Source of the DNA: Prosthecobacter debontii
GTDB taxonomy: Bacteria > Verrucomicrobiota > Verrucomicrobiia > Verrucomicrobiales > Akkermansiaceae
Direction: 5' to 3'
Assembly: GCA_945883455.1 (NCBI GenBank)
Contig: CAMCXJ010000002.1
Location: forward strand, 1 to 35,765
Length of the DNA: 35,765 nucleotides
The notes beneath the pieces were generated by a model. The model worked only from the letters and a program-made list of their open reading frames with translations, was not told the origin of the DNA and did not search any database. Positions 13,502 through 21,820 of the stretch are shown here, piece by piece; the stretch's first letter is position 1; each line of letters opens with the position of its first letter. Both the position numbers and the translations under genes were made by a program.

Positions 13502-15376
13502 ATGTCCGACCGCAAGACCCTCGACGAACGAGCCCAGATGACCGATCTCGAGCGCGTGCGCCACTCCGCCGCGCACGTAATGGCCACCGCCATCCTCCGC
13601 ATCTGGCCCGACGCGCAGTTCGCCTACGGCCCGCCCATCGAGAGCGGTTTCTACTACGAGTTCCGCATGGAGCACCGCATCACGCCGGATGACTTCGAAA
13701 AAATCGAGGCAGAGATGAAAAAAATCGCGAAGGAAAATCAGAAGTTCGACTACAAGGCGATCTCCCGCGAGGAAGCGAAGGCGATGGCCGAGTCCGGACG
13801 CCTCGGCGGCCTGACCGAGCGCCCGGGAAACCCTTCTCTCTTCAAGCTCGACCTCATCGACAAGATCCCGGAAGGCGAGCAGATCTCCTGTTTCCAGAAC
13901 GGCGATTTCATCGATCTCTGCGCCGGCCCGCACGTCGGCTACACCTCGAAGTGCAAGAACGTGAAACTCATGTCGGTCTCGTCGTCTTTCTACTTGGGCG
14001 ATGAATCGAAGGGCCAGCTCCAGCGGCTTTACGGCACGGCCTTCGAGAGCAAGGAGGAGCTGGAAAGCCACCTCGTCCGCCTTGAGGAGGCGAAAAAACG
14101 CGACCACCGCCGCCTCGGCCGCGAGCTGGGGCTTTTCCACATCGATGAAATGGTCGGCCAAGGCCTTGTCCTCTGGAAACCGAAGGGCGCCCTCGTCCGC
14201 CGCGCGCTCCAGGAATTCATCACCGCCGAGCTCGACAAGCAGGGCTACTCGCAGGTCTTCACCCCGCACATCGGCAAGCTCGACCTCTACCGCACCTCCG
14301 GCCATTTCCCCTACTACCAGGAAAGCCAATACCCCGCCATCGCCGAGCGCGACGTGTTGGAGAAACTCGCCGACGAGGACGCGACCTGCGCCACCCTCAT
14401 CAACGGCCTCTCGGACGGAACCTACGAAGGTTACCTGCTCAAGCCGATGAACTGCCCGCACCACATCAAGATTTTCGCGAGCGACCACCACTCCTACCGC
14501 GACCTGCCGGTGCGGCTTGCCGAGTTCGGCACCGTCTATCGCTGGGAACAATCCGGCGAACTCGGCGGCATGACCCGCGTCCGCGGTTTCACCCAGGACG
14601 ACGCCCACCTTTTCTGCACCCCCGACCAGGTGGCGCAGGAAGTGAAAGGCTGCCTCGACCTCGTGAAAAAGGTGCTCACCACCCTCGGCATGAACGATTA
14701 CCGAGTCCGCCTGTCCCTCCGCGATCCGGAGAGCGACAAATACGTTGGCTCATCCGAAAACTGGGACAAGGCCGAGGCCGCCCTCCGCGAGGCCGTGATC
14801 CATCTCGGCGTCGATTACACCGAGGAGCTCGGCGAGGCCGCGTTCTACGGGCCGAAGATCGACTTCGTCGTGAAAGACGTGATCGGCCGCGACTGGCAGC
14901 TCGGCACCGTGCAGGTGGATTACAACCTGCCCGTCCGCTTCAAGCTCTCTTACGTCGGCGAGGACAACAAGCCGCACATTCCCGTCATGATCCACCGCGC
15001 ACCCTTCGGATCTTTGGAAAGGTTCACCGGCCTGCTTATCGAGCATTTCGAAGGGAAATTCCCGACCTGGCTCGCCCCGGAACAGGTGCGCGTCCTCCCC
15101 ATTTCCGAGAAATCCCTCGAAGCCGCCGAGGAACTCGCCGCCAAGCTCGCTGATCTCGGTGTCCGCGTCTCCGTGGATCGCACTTCCGAAAAAGTCGGCG
15201 CGAAAATCCGCAACGCCCGCATGGAACGCGTCCCCAACATGGCGATCCTCGGTGCGAAGGAAGTGGAAGAAGGCACCGTCTCCGTCCGCATCCGCGGTGA
15301 AGAGCAGCCCATCACGAAAACCGTCCAGCAGTTCATCGACGATCTGCTAAAGGAAATCACTGAGCGCTCGCTCTAG
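13502..15376 (+). CDS. thrS: Threonyl-tRNA synthetase lacking the TGS domain
   Basis: ThrRS charges tRNA-Thr and edits mischarged Ser-tRNA. The 624-residue protein has the N2 editing domain with HSAAH (His21, His25) and CAGPHV. The class II core follows with KPMNCPHH, RVRGFTQDDAHLFC and PVMIHRAPFGSLERF, where the Cys and two His are the zinc ligands. The anticodon-binding domain ends the chain (WLAPEQVRVLP...IRNARMERVPNMAILG). The usual N-terminal TGS domain is absent: the HxxxH motif is near residue 21 rather than about 73. About 26 extra residues (ERDVLEKLADEDATCATLIN and following) precede the KPMNCP motif. ATG 13502 is chosen; the frame opens 11 codons earlier inside relic sequence. Confidence 0.95.
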   Translation: MSDRKTLDERAQMTDLERVRHSAAHVMATAILRIWPDAQFAYGPPIESGFYYEFRMEHRITPDDFEKIEAEMKKIAKENQKFDYKAISREEAKAMAESGRLGGLTERPGNPSLFKLDLIDKIPEGEQISCFQNGDFIDLCAGPHVGYTSKCKNVKLMSVSSSFYLGDESKGQLQRLYGTAFESKEELESHLVRLEEAKKRDHRRLGRELGLFHIDEMVGQGLVLWKPKGALVRRALQEFITAELDKQGYSQVFTPHIGKLDLYRTSGHFPYYQESQYPAIAERDVLEKLADEDATCATLINGLSDGTYEGYLLKPMNCPHHIKIFASDHHSYRDLPVRLAEFGTVYRWEQSGELGGMTRVRGFTQDDAHLFCTPDQVAQEVKGCLDLVKKVLTTLGMNDYRVRLSLRDPESDKYVGSSENWDKAEAALREAVIHLGVDYTEELGEAAFYGPKIDFVVKDVIGRDWQLGTVQVDYNLPVRFKLSYVGEDNKPHIPVMIHRAPFGSLERFTGLLIEHFEGKFPTWLAPEQVRVLPISEKSLEAAEELAAKLADLGVRVSVDRTSEKVGAKIRNARMERVPNMAILGAKEVEEGTVSVRIRGEEQPITKTVQQFIDDLLKEITERSL

Positions 15377-15382
15377 GTAGCT

Positions 15383-15404
15383 GGGGATTCCAGCCGCAGG
15401 CTGT
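15383..15404 (+). repeat. Short word shared in inverted orientation with 16729-16749
   Basis: GGGGATTCCAGCC (15383-15395) and the following CAG..GTT recur on the opposite strand after the next gene. On the minus strand this stretch is the end of a 34-codon frame (ATG 15477 to TAG 15373) that finishes with LRLESPAT. No further features are seen in the 15377-15595 spacer. Confidence 0.4.
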
Positions 15405-15595
15405 TCGGGAGGATTCCGAAGCGCTCATGGAAACCATGGATGTCCTCGCCGATCCCTTCGCCATTTCCGTTTGCCATCCTCTAACTGGTCAATCATACTT
15501 CTAAAAAGTTGCGTTTCTGGGTTGGATTTAAGCGGTTTGGACGGGAACATAGGCGTGTCCGTTATCTTTCGGATGAGAGCAGAACCATAAATTCA

Positions 15596-16666
15596 ATGAC
15601 AAAACCAAGCCATTCTTTTTGCCGGATCGGTCTGCTTGGAATTGCCTTGCTGCGAGCTGCCACAATGGATGCGAGCGCTACATTGGTGCAGGCGCAAGGT
15701 CTTGTCGTTGTGAGTGACGGTAGCACGAACAAATCCTATGCCCCCGCCTACGAATACACATCGCTGCGTTTGGCCGATGGGAGTTTCGGACTGAAATTGG
15801 TCGACGGCAAAAAAGTAGCAGGGCTAGAGAGGCATCTTGTGGCCCATTACGGATACGATACACGTCCCAGTGTAGGTGCCGTGGCCGCGATGGAATCCTT
15901 GGTCCGGGATCATGTAAAAACGGCGCCTTATCTCGCTCCCAGGATCGTAAGGATGAAAGAGGATTTGAGGGAAAGGGAACATGAGGCAGGAATCGCGGGA
16001 CAGTCCCTCAGCAAGCCTTCAGCGATTTTCGCCGCCGAGATGACCGTCAAGGGTCGCACCCTGAGAAACATCAGGGCGACCGCGCTCCAGAACGGCAAAA
16101 TCCGTTTTATGCATGACGAAGGGGCGTTCGCACTCGCTGCCGAGGAGCTTTCGGAATCTTTCCTGTCGAAAGTTAGCAAGAGCTTGCCGGACATCGCCAC
16201 GACAAAGGATTTCAAGGATTTAATGGCGACGTTTGTGAGCCCTGTTACGGTGGACGGCGAGAGCCTAACGGGTGTGCGAATTATCGGAAGAGAGGGAAAA
16301 AAACTAACCTTGGAAACTAGGCAGGGGAGACGAATCGTCGAGTCATCCACCATTGATTCTGCGGATTTGGTGAAGCTGGAAGATGCCCACCAGCGTCTCG
16401 CAAAGCTATCAGGTGAGTTTAGAGCGGCGCAGGTGAGAGAGGCGAGAAATCTGGTCGAGTATGTCGCCCGGCTGCAGAAAGAGGAGTTAGATCGCTACAG
16501 AAAGGAGCACGAGGCCATCGCCGAGTCGCAGGGGATAACCGTTAGCGTGGAAACAAAAATCATCGAGGAGTTCGAAAGGCGAAGTGGTGCTGCGTCCGCC
16601 GCGGGAAGCGCTGTTGAACCCGTACTTTTAGAGGAAATGCGAAAGGTTTTAGACGCGGCCGAGTAG
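15596..16666 (+). CDS. Secreted protein of unknown function with a helical C-terminus
   Basis: The frame opens at 15509, but ATG 15596 starts a signal peptide (MTKPSHSFCRIGLLGIALLRAATMDASA), giving 356 residues. I recognise no family. Residues about 150-170 (MTVKGRTLRNIRATALQNGKIRFMHDEG) and about 220-245 (VTVDGESLTGVRIIGREGKKLTLET) look like two copies of a similar strand-rich unit: V-G-LxxxR, then GK-I/L, seen in secreted verrucomicrobial proteins. The last 110 residues are charged and probably coiled-coil. Codon choice is less GC-biased than its neighbours (many GAG, AAA, TTG, AGG), which may mark recent acquisition. The two ends are bracketed by the shared GGGGATTCCAGCC word. Confidence 0.72.
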   Translation: MTKPSHSFCRIGLLGIALLRAATMDASATLVQAQGLVVVSDGSTNKSYAPAYEYTSLRLADGSFGLKLVDGKKVAGLERHLVAHYGYDTRPSVGAVAAMESLVRDHVKTAPYLAPRIVRMKEDLREREHEAGIAGQSLSKPSAIFAAEMTVKGRTLRNIRATALQNGKIRFMHDEGAFALAAEELSESFLSKVSKSLPDIATTKDFKDLMATFVSPVTVDGESLTGVRIIGREGKKLTLETRQGRRIVESSTIDSADLVKLEDAHQRLAKLSGEFRAAQVREARNLVEYVARLQKEELDRYRKEHEAIAESQGITVSVETKIIEEFERRSGAASAAGSAVEPVLLEEMRKVLDAAE

Positions 16667-16728
16667 TTACGCCGACTGCAAAAAGTCTGTGCTTTGATTT
16701 GGAAGGTTGGGGTAAGATTCCCTAACAA

Positions 16729-16749
16729 CGGACTGGGGCTGGAATCCCC
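16729..16749 (-). repeat. Inverted copy of the 15383-15404 word
   Basis: GGCTGGAATCCCC at 16737-16749 is the reverse complement of 15383-15395, and similarity continues for several bases. Read on the plus strand it lies in a short frame ending LGLESPVT, echoing LRLESPAT of the other copy. This suggests two decayed copies of one short dispersed unit. Confidence 0.4.
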
Positions 16750-16824
16750 GGTTACGATTTAATACGCTCGGATATTTGGCAAACGGTCTAACTGGATGCT
16801 GACCAATCTTGTGAATCTCTCGCC

Positions 16825-18093
16825 TCACGTGTGTTCCCATCCCGTGCGTGGCTTGCGGGTGGTGAGGGTGTTGGCCTCGGCATCGCCGGGAAATTCTTCC
16901 TTGGCGGGATCCCATGTAAGTTTCCGCCGGAGCTTGTAACCGATGTTGGCGAGGTGGCAGACGGTGGCGGTGCGATGGCCGGTCTCTGCGGAACAGATCG
17001 GTTCTTTGCGGGTTTTGATGCAGTCGAGCCAATTGCGGAGGTGATCCTTGGGCCAGGCGCTACCGTCTGCAATCGAAGCGGTGATGATCTCCGCAGGGTC
17101 GCTTTCGAGCAAATTCCGATCCACGCGAATCGTACCTTTCGTGCCTTCGAAGGTGCAGCCGGTCGGACCGCCATGAAACATCTCAACGCCGTTCGCATAG
17201 GTAAATTTCAAACCCGTTTCTCCCACCGCCGGAGGCTCGACGCTGACCGGGCCGCTGGCATCCATACCCATGGCCCATTGCGCGATGTCGAAATGGTGTG
17301 CGCCGATGTCCGCCAGCATGCCGCCGGCGTATTCCTCGTAATTGCGGAACGCAGGGAAATGGTTGTGGATACCTTTCGGGCAGAGTTTCTCGTGATATCC
17401 TCGCTGCGGCGCCGGGCCTAGCCAGAGATCCCAGTTCAGGTTTCCAGGCGTCTGTTGATCGGGAAGATCGCAGGGCTTTGGCGAAGCGCCGACACCGATG
17501 CGGATCGTCTTCAGATCGCCGATGCCACCTGTGCGGATCAGCTCCACTGCCTTGCGAAAATGATGACCGAACTCGCAGCGCTGCTGGCTGCCGGTTTGGA
17601 AAATGATCTTGTGATCCCGCACGCTGTTAACCAGCAGGCGGCCCTCGGCGATGTTCTGGGTGAGCGGCTTCTCGCAATAGATATCCAGTTTTTTTCTAGC
17701 CGCCGCGAGCGCCGGGTGAACGTGCATGTGGTCGGGCGTCATGATCACCACCGCGTCGAGATCGTCGCGCTCCAGCAGTTCACGATAATCCACATACGTC
17801 GCGCAGCCCTTGTAGGTGCCGGATTTCATGTCCTCCGCGTAGCGTTTCTCGACTTCTTCCTTCGCCTTCGCGAGCCGGGTGCCTTCCACCTCGCACACCG
17901 CAACGATGCGCACATCTGCTTGCCGTAGTGCGTGACTCATCACCCCGTAAGCCCGCTTGCCATATCCGATGAAGGCGATGTTGAGCTGCGCGTCCGCCGG
18001 CGCGGCGCGGAGCATGGACGAGCCAAAGGTAGCGGCGGCGGCAGTAGCGGTGAGGAAACGGCGGCGGGAAAGGGTAATTGGTTTTTGTATCAC
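16825..18093 (-). CDS. Tat-exported Gfo/Idh/MocA-family oxidoreductase
   Basis: The product is an NAD(P)-dependent sugar or sugar-acid oxidoreductase with a twin-arginine signal (LSRRRFLTATAAAATFGSSML), so it acts in the periplasm; such exported members are abundant in Planctomycetes and Verrucomicrobia. It has the Rossmann start LNIAFIGYGKRAYGVMSHAL, VAVCEVEGTRL, DLDAVVIMTPDHMHVHPALAA, the conserved CEKPLTQNIAEGRLL (EKP lysine) and ADIGAHHFDIAQWAMGMD (catalytic HxxD). From GTG 18093 it has 422 residues; a TTG at 18117 would add eight. It diverges from the rimK-like gene. The substrate is unknown; sulfatases and the esterase in this window suggest polysaccharide breakdown. Confidence 0.86.
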   Translation of the reverse strand: MIQKPITLSRRRFLTATAAAATFGSSMLRAAPADAQLNIAFIGYGKRAYGVMSHALRQADVRIVAVCEVEGTRLAKAKEEVEKRYAEDMKSGTYKGCATYVDYRELLERDDLDAVVIMTPDHMHVHPALAAARKKLDIYCEKPLTQNIAEGRLLVNSVRDHKIIFQTGSQQRCEFGHHFRKAVELIRTGGIGDLKTIRIGVGASPKPCDLPDQQTPGNLNWDLWLGPAPQRGYHEKLCPKGIHNHFPAFRNYEEYAGGMLADIGAHHFDIAQWAMGMDASGPVSVEPPAVGETGLKFTYANGVEMFHGGPTGCTFEGTKGTIRVDRNLLESDPAEIITASIADGSAWPKDHLRNWLDCIKTRKEPICSAETGHRTATVCHLANIGYKLRRKLTWDPAKEEFPGDAEANTLTTRKPRTGWEHT

Positions 18094-18153
18094 GAGAGTT
18101 GTTACGTGACGGGGCAAGCTTTTCTTTCCAACGGATACGATACTGACTTTGTT

Positions 18154-18182
18154 TTGACCTTACGAACGGCGCAGCGTATGCA
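18154..18182 (+). promoter_or_regulatory. Sigma70-type promoter for the rimK-like operon
   Basis: TTGACC (18154-18159) and TATGCA (18177-18182) are exactly 17 bp apart, with an AT-rich region after the -10. Transcription would begin near 18189, about 14 nt before the ATG at 18203. Confidence 0.5.
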
Positions 18183-18202
18183 TAATATTTAGTCCTTTCC
18201 GC

Positions 18203-19396
18203 ATGAAACTTGCCATCCTTTCCTGCTCCCCTAAGTGCCACTCCACCCGCCGACTCATCGAGGCCGGGCGTAAACGCGGGCACAGGATTGAGGTCCTCAA
18301 CACCCAGCGCCTCACCATCGCGCTAGATCAGGGAGCTCCAGCTCTTTATTATCATGGGAAAGCCCTGCGCACCCCGGATGCGGTGTTGCCGCGGATCGGC
18401 ACATCGATCACGCGCTATGGCACCGCGGTGGTGCGGCAGTTTGAGCAGATGGATGTTTTTACACCAAACACCGCTGCAGGCATCAGCAACTCCCGCGACA
18501 AGCTGCGCTCGCTGCAGATCCTTTCCCGCCACGATGTTGGCATCCCCACCACGGCTTATGTGGATGACAAGCGCGACCTCGAGGACGCCCTGCAGCGCGT
18601 CGGCGGCGCACCCGTCATCATCAAGCTGCTAGAAGGCACGCAGGGCGTGGGCGTGATTCTCGCCGACAAGATCGAGATCGCGCGCGCCATCGTCGAGACC
18701 CTGCACTCCACCAAACAGCAGGTGTTGCTCCAGAAATTCGTGGCGGAAAGCAAAGGCAAGGATGTCCGCGCCTTCGTGATCGGGGATCGTGTGGTCGCTG
18801 CGATCCGGCGGGTGGCGCAGGGGCAGGAATTCCGATCCAACGTCCATCGCGGAGGAAAGGCCGAGGCGATCACGCTCGATCCCGCCTACGAGGAAGCCGC
18901 CGTCCGCGCCGCGCAGATCATGGGCCTGCGCATTTGCGGGGTGGATATGTTGGAAGGAAAAGACGGCCCACAGATCATGGAGGTGAATTCCTCACCTGGC
19001 CTCGAGGGCATCGAGGGGGCCACCGGTCTCGACATCGCTGGCGAGATCATCGATTACATAGGAGATCAGGTAAAATTTCCGGAAATCGATATCCGCCAGC
19101 GGCTGACTGTTTCGCGGGGCTATTCGGTGGCGGACATCCACATCCCGATCGGCAGTTCGTATGTAGGCATGTCGATCGAGCAAACCGGCTTGCGCGAACA
19201 GGATGTGGTGGTGCTCACTTTGCGCCGCAAGGGTATCGTCATTTCCAACCCCAAGGGCTGCCGTGTGTTGGAAGCCGATGACACCCTGCTCTGCTACGGT
19301 AGATCCGAGCACATGAAAGGTCTCATCCCCGCCAAGAAAAAGAAACACAGGAGGGTGAAAAAGCTGCCCACAAAACCGGAGAAAGACGAGCCGTGA
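18203..19396 (+). CDS. RimK-type ATP-grasp glutamate ligase fused to an RCK_C (TrkA-C) domain
   Basis: Residues 1 to about 290 are a RimK-family alpha-L-glutamate ligase, which adds glutamate or similar residues to a protein or peptide. The family marks are LPRIGTSITRYGTAVVRQFE, SRDKLRSLQILSRHDVGIPTT, the ATP-grasp loop IIKLLEGTQGVGVIL, KFVAESKGKDVRAFVIGDRVVAAI, FRSNVHRGGKAE and the metal-binding MEVNSSPGLEGIE. Residues about 304-375 are an RCK_C domain (YSVADIHIPIGSSYVGMSIE, then VVVLTLRRKG, LEADDTLLCYGRSEHMKGL), a fold that senses small ligands in potassium transport proteins. A lysine-rich tail follows (377-397). It has its own promoter and overlaps the next gene by four bases. A stand-alone RimK is about 300 residues. 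Confidence 0.9.
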   Translation: MKLAILSCSPKCHSTRRLIEAGRKRGHRIEVLNTQRLTIALDQGAPALYYHGKALRTPDAVLPRIGTSITRYGTAVVRQFEQMDVFTPNTAAGISNSRDKLRSLQILSRHDVGIPTTAYVDDKRDLEDALQRVGGAPVIIKLLEGTQGVGVILADKIEIARAIVETLHSTKQQVLLQKFVAESKGKDVRAFVIGDRVVAAIRRVAQGQEFRSNVHRGGKAEAITLDPAYEEAAVRAAQIMGLRICGVDMLEGKDGPQIMEVNSSPGLEGIEGATGLDIAGEIIDYIGDQVKFPEIDIRQRLTVSRGYSVADIHIPIGSSYVGMSIEQTGLREQDVVVLTLRRKGIVISNPKGCRVLEADDTLLCYGRSEHMKGLIPAKKKKHRRVKKLPTKPEKDEP

Positions 19397-19836
19397 GCAT
19401 GACCATAGGCTGGCGCGAATGGGTCGAGTTTCCCGACTGGGGCATCCGCCTCAAAGCCAAAGCCGATACGGGTGCGCGCAGCAGTGCGATCGACTGTGCT
19501 GAGATCACCGAGCTACCCGGCAATCGTGTGTGTTTCACCGTCCGCCTCGACCGGAAGGACAAGAAACTAATTTCATTAGAGGCGGATATCATCGCCCGGA
19601 AAAAAGTACGCTCATCCACCGGCCGCCCAGCGAGCCGCCTCTTCGTAGAGACGCAACTCCGCCTCGCCGGGGTGGAGAAACGCATCATGGTCTCACTGGT
19701 TTCACGCAAGCGCATGATCCACCGCCTGCTCCTCGGGCGCGAGGCGCTTGCCAACGATTTCTTGGTCGATCCCGCCGTCGATCACTGGGCCACTCCGAAG
19801 AAACCGGCAAAAATCAAGCCGATGGGCGAGAAGTGA
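19393..19836 (+). CDS. Retropepsin-like / 'ATP-dependent zinc protease' family protein (RimB-type)
   Basis: The 147-residue protein belongs to the PF05618-type family. It starts IGWREWVEFPDWGIRLKAKADTGARSSAIDC, with the aspartyl-protease-like DTGA motif, and ends RMIHRLLLGREALANDFLVDP, close to the family's RKxMxxPLLxGR pattern. In Pseudomonas a similar protein (RimB) is encoded with RimK and modulates ribosomal protein S6 glutamylation; that link is from memory. A GTG at 19393 overlaps the rimK-like stop (GTGA); ATG 19399 is an alternative start two codons later. Close coupling with the ligase suggests the two act on the same target, one adding and one removing or processing. Confidence 0.86.
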   Translation: MSMTIGWREWVEFPDWGIRLKAKADTGARSSAIDCAEITELPGNRVCFTVRLDRKDKKLISLEADIIARKKVRSSTGRPASRLFVETQLRLAGVEKRIMVSLVSRKRMIHRLLLGREALANDFLVDPAVDHWATPKKPAKIKPMGEK

Positions 19837-19899
19837 CGTGCGGACAACGCGCCAGCGATCACCCCTCCGGAAGAATCCGAAGATTCAGTTGCCCCGATC

Positions 19900-21714
19900 T
19901 CATTTGCGATCCCGTTCCTTTCTCAGGCGTTCGATCATATCGTCCGGCAGAGGATCGCCGGTGACGAGCGAGAGTTCCCGGCGGATTTGTTCGTTCGAAT
20001 CCTCAAGGGCTTTATGTGCCCTAGCGACCGCTCTGTATCTTGCTTCCCAATCATCGCTGCGGCTGCCTAGCGCGCGAGCCACGCCGCGCAGCTCGGAGGT
20101 CACGGATTTGGCGCGGTCAAGCAGCTCGGAGCTGTCACGATCCGCTAAGCGGTCAAGGAGATCCAGTTTGGTGCGGGATTCATCGTGGAGTTTCTCCAGG
20201 ACCTCGGAATTCGCGTTGAAAATGCCCTCATCTTCGAAACTTGTAGCTGCCTTGATCGGCGCGATGGCGTGCCAGACCATCGCGGCGAGGATCTTTTTGG
20301 GCAGCGTGCGGGGCGGGCGCTCCGCGGATCCCTGGAGGGCTAGCATCTTTGCGGAAAAGTGCTGGGGCATTTCCGTATGGATATCGAGCAGCCGTTGGCG
20401 GATGAAGCGGTTTGCGAGGTAGGGGCCGAGAGTAGAGGCCGGAGCCTTGTCCTTGATTTCCTGGAACTTCGCGGAAACAGCGGCCTGTTTCTCATCGGGC
20501 TTCTTCGCGCAGAGTTTCGCCATCTCCTCGGGGCCGGACGCGGTGAAGACTTCGTATTTCAGGAAAAAATCCGGTTCCTCCAAGGTCAGCAGCGCGGCGA
20601 AGAACTCGGCGGAGTCCGCGGGAATCACCAGCCGTCCACCGTCGCCTTTCCGCAGTGCGTCCACAAAATACCAGAGGTAACGGGGCGAGGTCAGCCTGCC
20701 CCGGGTGTCGATGACTCCGATCACCGTGGCGTCCGGCTCAGCGCCGGAGAGGGCGGCGTGGGCGAGAACGAAGGCAGGCCCGGTGAGGCTGATCGTATTT
20801 TTGCCGAACGGATAGAGATCGCCGTCACCCGCTTGGAAGCTGATCCTGCCGTTATCCGGGAGCGCAACCCCGGAGTTCTCGAGGGCATTCATGATCGGGG
20901 AAACGATGAACTCTTTCACATCCGCATTGTTTATCTCCCAGCTCGGCACATTGAGCTGCAGGTTTCCGCTGGCTTCCCATTCCTCGAGCTTGGGCTGCGC
21001 CTCCATTCTCACGGTGGTGTTTCCGAACGCGTAACCGGTCTCTTTATCGAAGGCGAAGAGCACCGTCTTCACCGTCGCTTTCGTAAGCGAGATGCCCGCC
21101 ATTTTCAGTTCCGGCTTGATCGGTCCCAGCTTGCTTCCAGCTTCGTCAGGTTTTTCCAAACTGACGTTGTTCTTTTCGTCGAAGCTTGGCAGGGAAGCGA
21201 CCCAGCCGTCCCATTTCCCGCGCTCCGGGGATTTCAGTAAATCGACGGCGGCGGGATGATCAGGATCGAGCGCCGCGACGGTATCACCGAGGAGGTCAGC
21301 GAGGAGATTGCCATCCTTGCCCGCCTCCGGAGTGGAGAGCCAGCCGTTGAGTTGCCACGCTTCTGTCTTCGCGCGGGTGAGTCTTTCCGGATCCGGACTG
21401 TGGAGGTTCCCGCCACCGGTGATGGATGAAAGGATATCGCGCGCGGACGAGTTGGCGGGATCGAGGGCCAGGGCTAGCGCGAGTGCCTGCGCGGCGGTGC
21501 GGCGAAGGGGTGCTTCTTTCAGGGAGGCGCTCTGGGAGAGCAGGGTCATTGTCTGCGAGAGGGAGAGCATGGCATCCGTATCGATCGGAAGCTTGTCCCT
21601 GCGGAAAGGCGGCATCACATCGGCCGGCGGGACAAACGGGGGCGCGGCGCCGGATGTCACCGCAGGAAGGGTGAAAATCGCGGCGGCGAAAAATGATCGG
21701 ATGGCATTTGTCAT
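19900..21714 (-). CDS. Secreted protein with a degenerate Lon-protease-like (S16) domain
   Basis: From ATG 21714 the protein has 604 residues and a signal peptide (MTNAIRSFFAAAIFTLPAVTSGAAP). The middle, about 230-400, looks like the proteolytic domain of Lon. ISLTGPAFVLAHAALSG lines up with DGPSAGLAIALALLS, VIGVIDTRGRLTSP with TGEITLRGRVLPVGG, GRLVIPADS with TVILPKEN, and YEVFTASGPEEMAKL with the closing strand/helix. The catalytic serine (GPS) is GPA here and no lysine sits in the expected loop, so it is probably inactive. No AAA+ domain is present. The last 130 residues are charged and probably helical or coiled. The upstream frame to 21879 is not family-like. It diverges from the thioesterase gene. 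Confidence 0.68.
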   Translation of the reverse strand: MTNAIRSFFAAAIFTLPAVTSGAAPPFVPPADVMPPFRRDKLPIDTDAMLSLSQTMTLLSQSASLKEAPLRRTAAQALALALALDPANSSARDILSSITGGGNLHSPDPERLTRAKTEAWQLNGWLSTPEAGKDGNLLADLLGDTVAALDPDHPAAVDLLKSPERGKWDGWVASLPSFDEKNNVSLEKPDEAGSKLGPIKPELKMAGISLTKATVKTVLFAFDKETGYAFGNTTVRMEAQPKLEEWEASGNLQLNVPSWEINNADVKEFIVSPIMNALENSGVALPDNGRISFQAGDGDLYPFGKNTISLTGPAFVLAHAALSGAEPDATVIGVIDTRGRLTSPRYLWYFVDALRKGDGGRLVIPADSAEFFAALLTLEEPDFFLKYEVFTASGPEEMAKLCAKKPDEKQAAVSAKFQEIKDKAPASTLGPYLANRFIRQRLLDIHTEMPQHFSAKMLALQGSAERPPRTLPKKILAAMVWHAIAPIKAATSFEDEGIFNANSEVLEKLHDESRTKLDLLDRLADRDSSELLDRAKSVTSELRGVARALGSRSDDWEARYRAVARAHKALEDSNEQIRRELSLVTGDPLPDDMIERLRKERDRK

Positions 21715-21803
21715 GGCTTTAGCGGCGGATACTCGTATTTTTACGCTCGCGGACAAGAGAACATTGCGGCGCGGCATGCCTTTCTGCGAGGTTATCCGCA
21801 TGG

Positions 21804-21812
21804 AGGAGGTGA
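21804..21812 (+). promoter_or_regulatory. Perfect Shine-Dalgarno deciding the thioesterase start
   Basis: AGGAGGTGA is fully complementary to the 16S rRNA 3' end and lies 8 nt before ATG 21821. It makes 21821 a far better start than the in-frame ATG at 21800, which it overlaps. It is by far the strongest ribosome site I see in this window. Confidence 0.75.
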
Positions 21813-21820
21813 CCAACGAG

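Noticed and set aside
13451-14608. Long minus-strand frame (385 codons) opposite thrS
   Set aside because: Antisense of a well-supported synthetase in GC-rich DNA; composition is that of a shadow frame.
15373-15477. 34-codon minus-strand frame ending LRLESPAT
   Set aside because: Too short and without a ribosome site; reported only as part of a shared repeat word.
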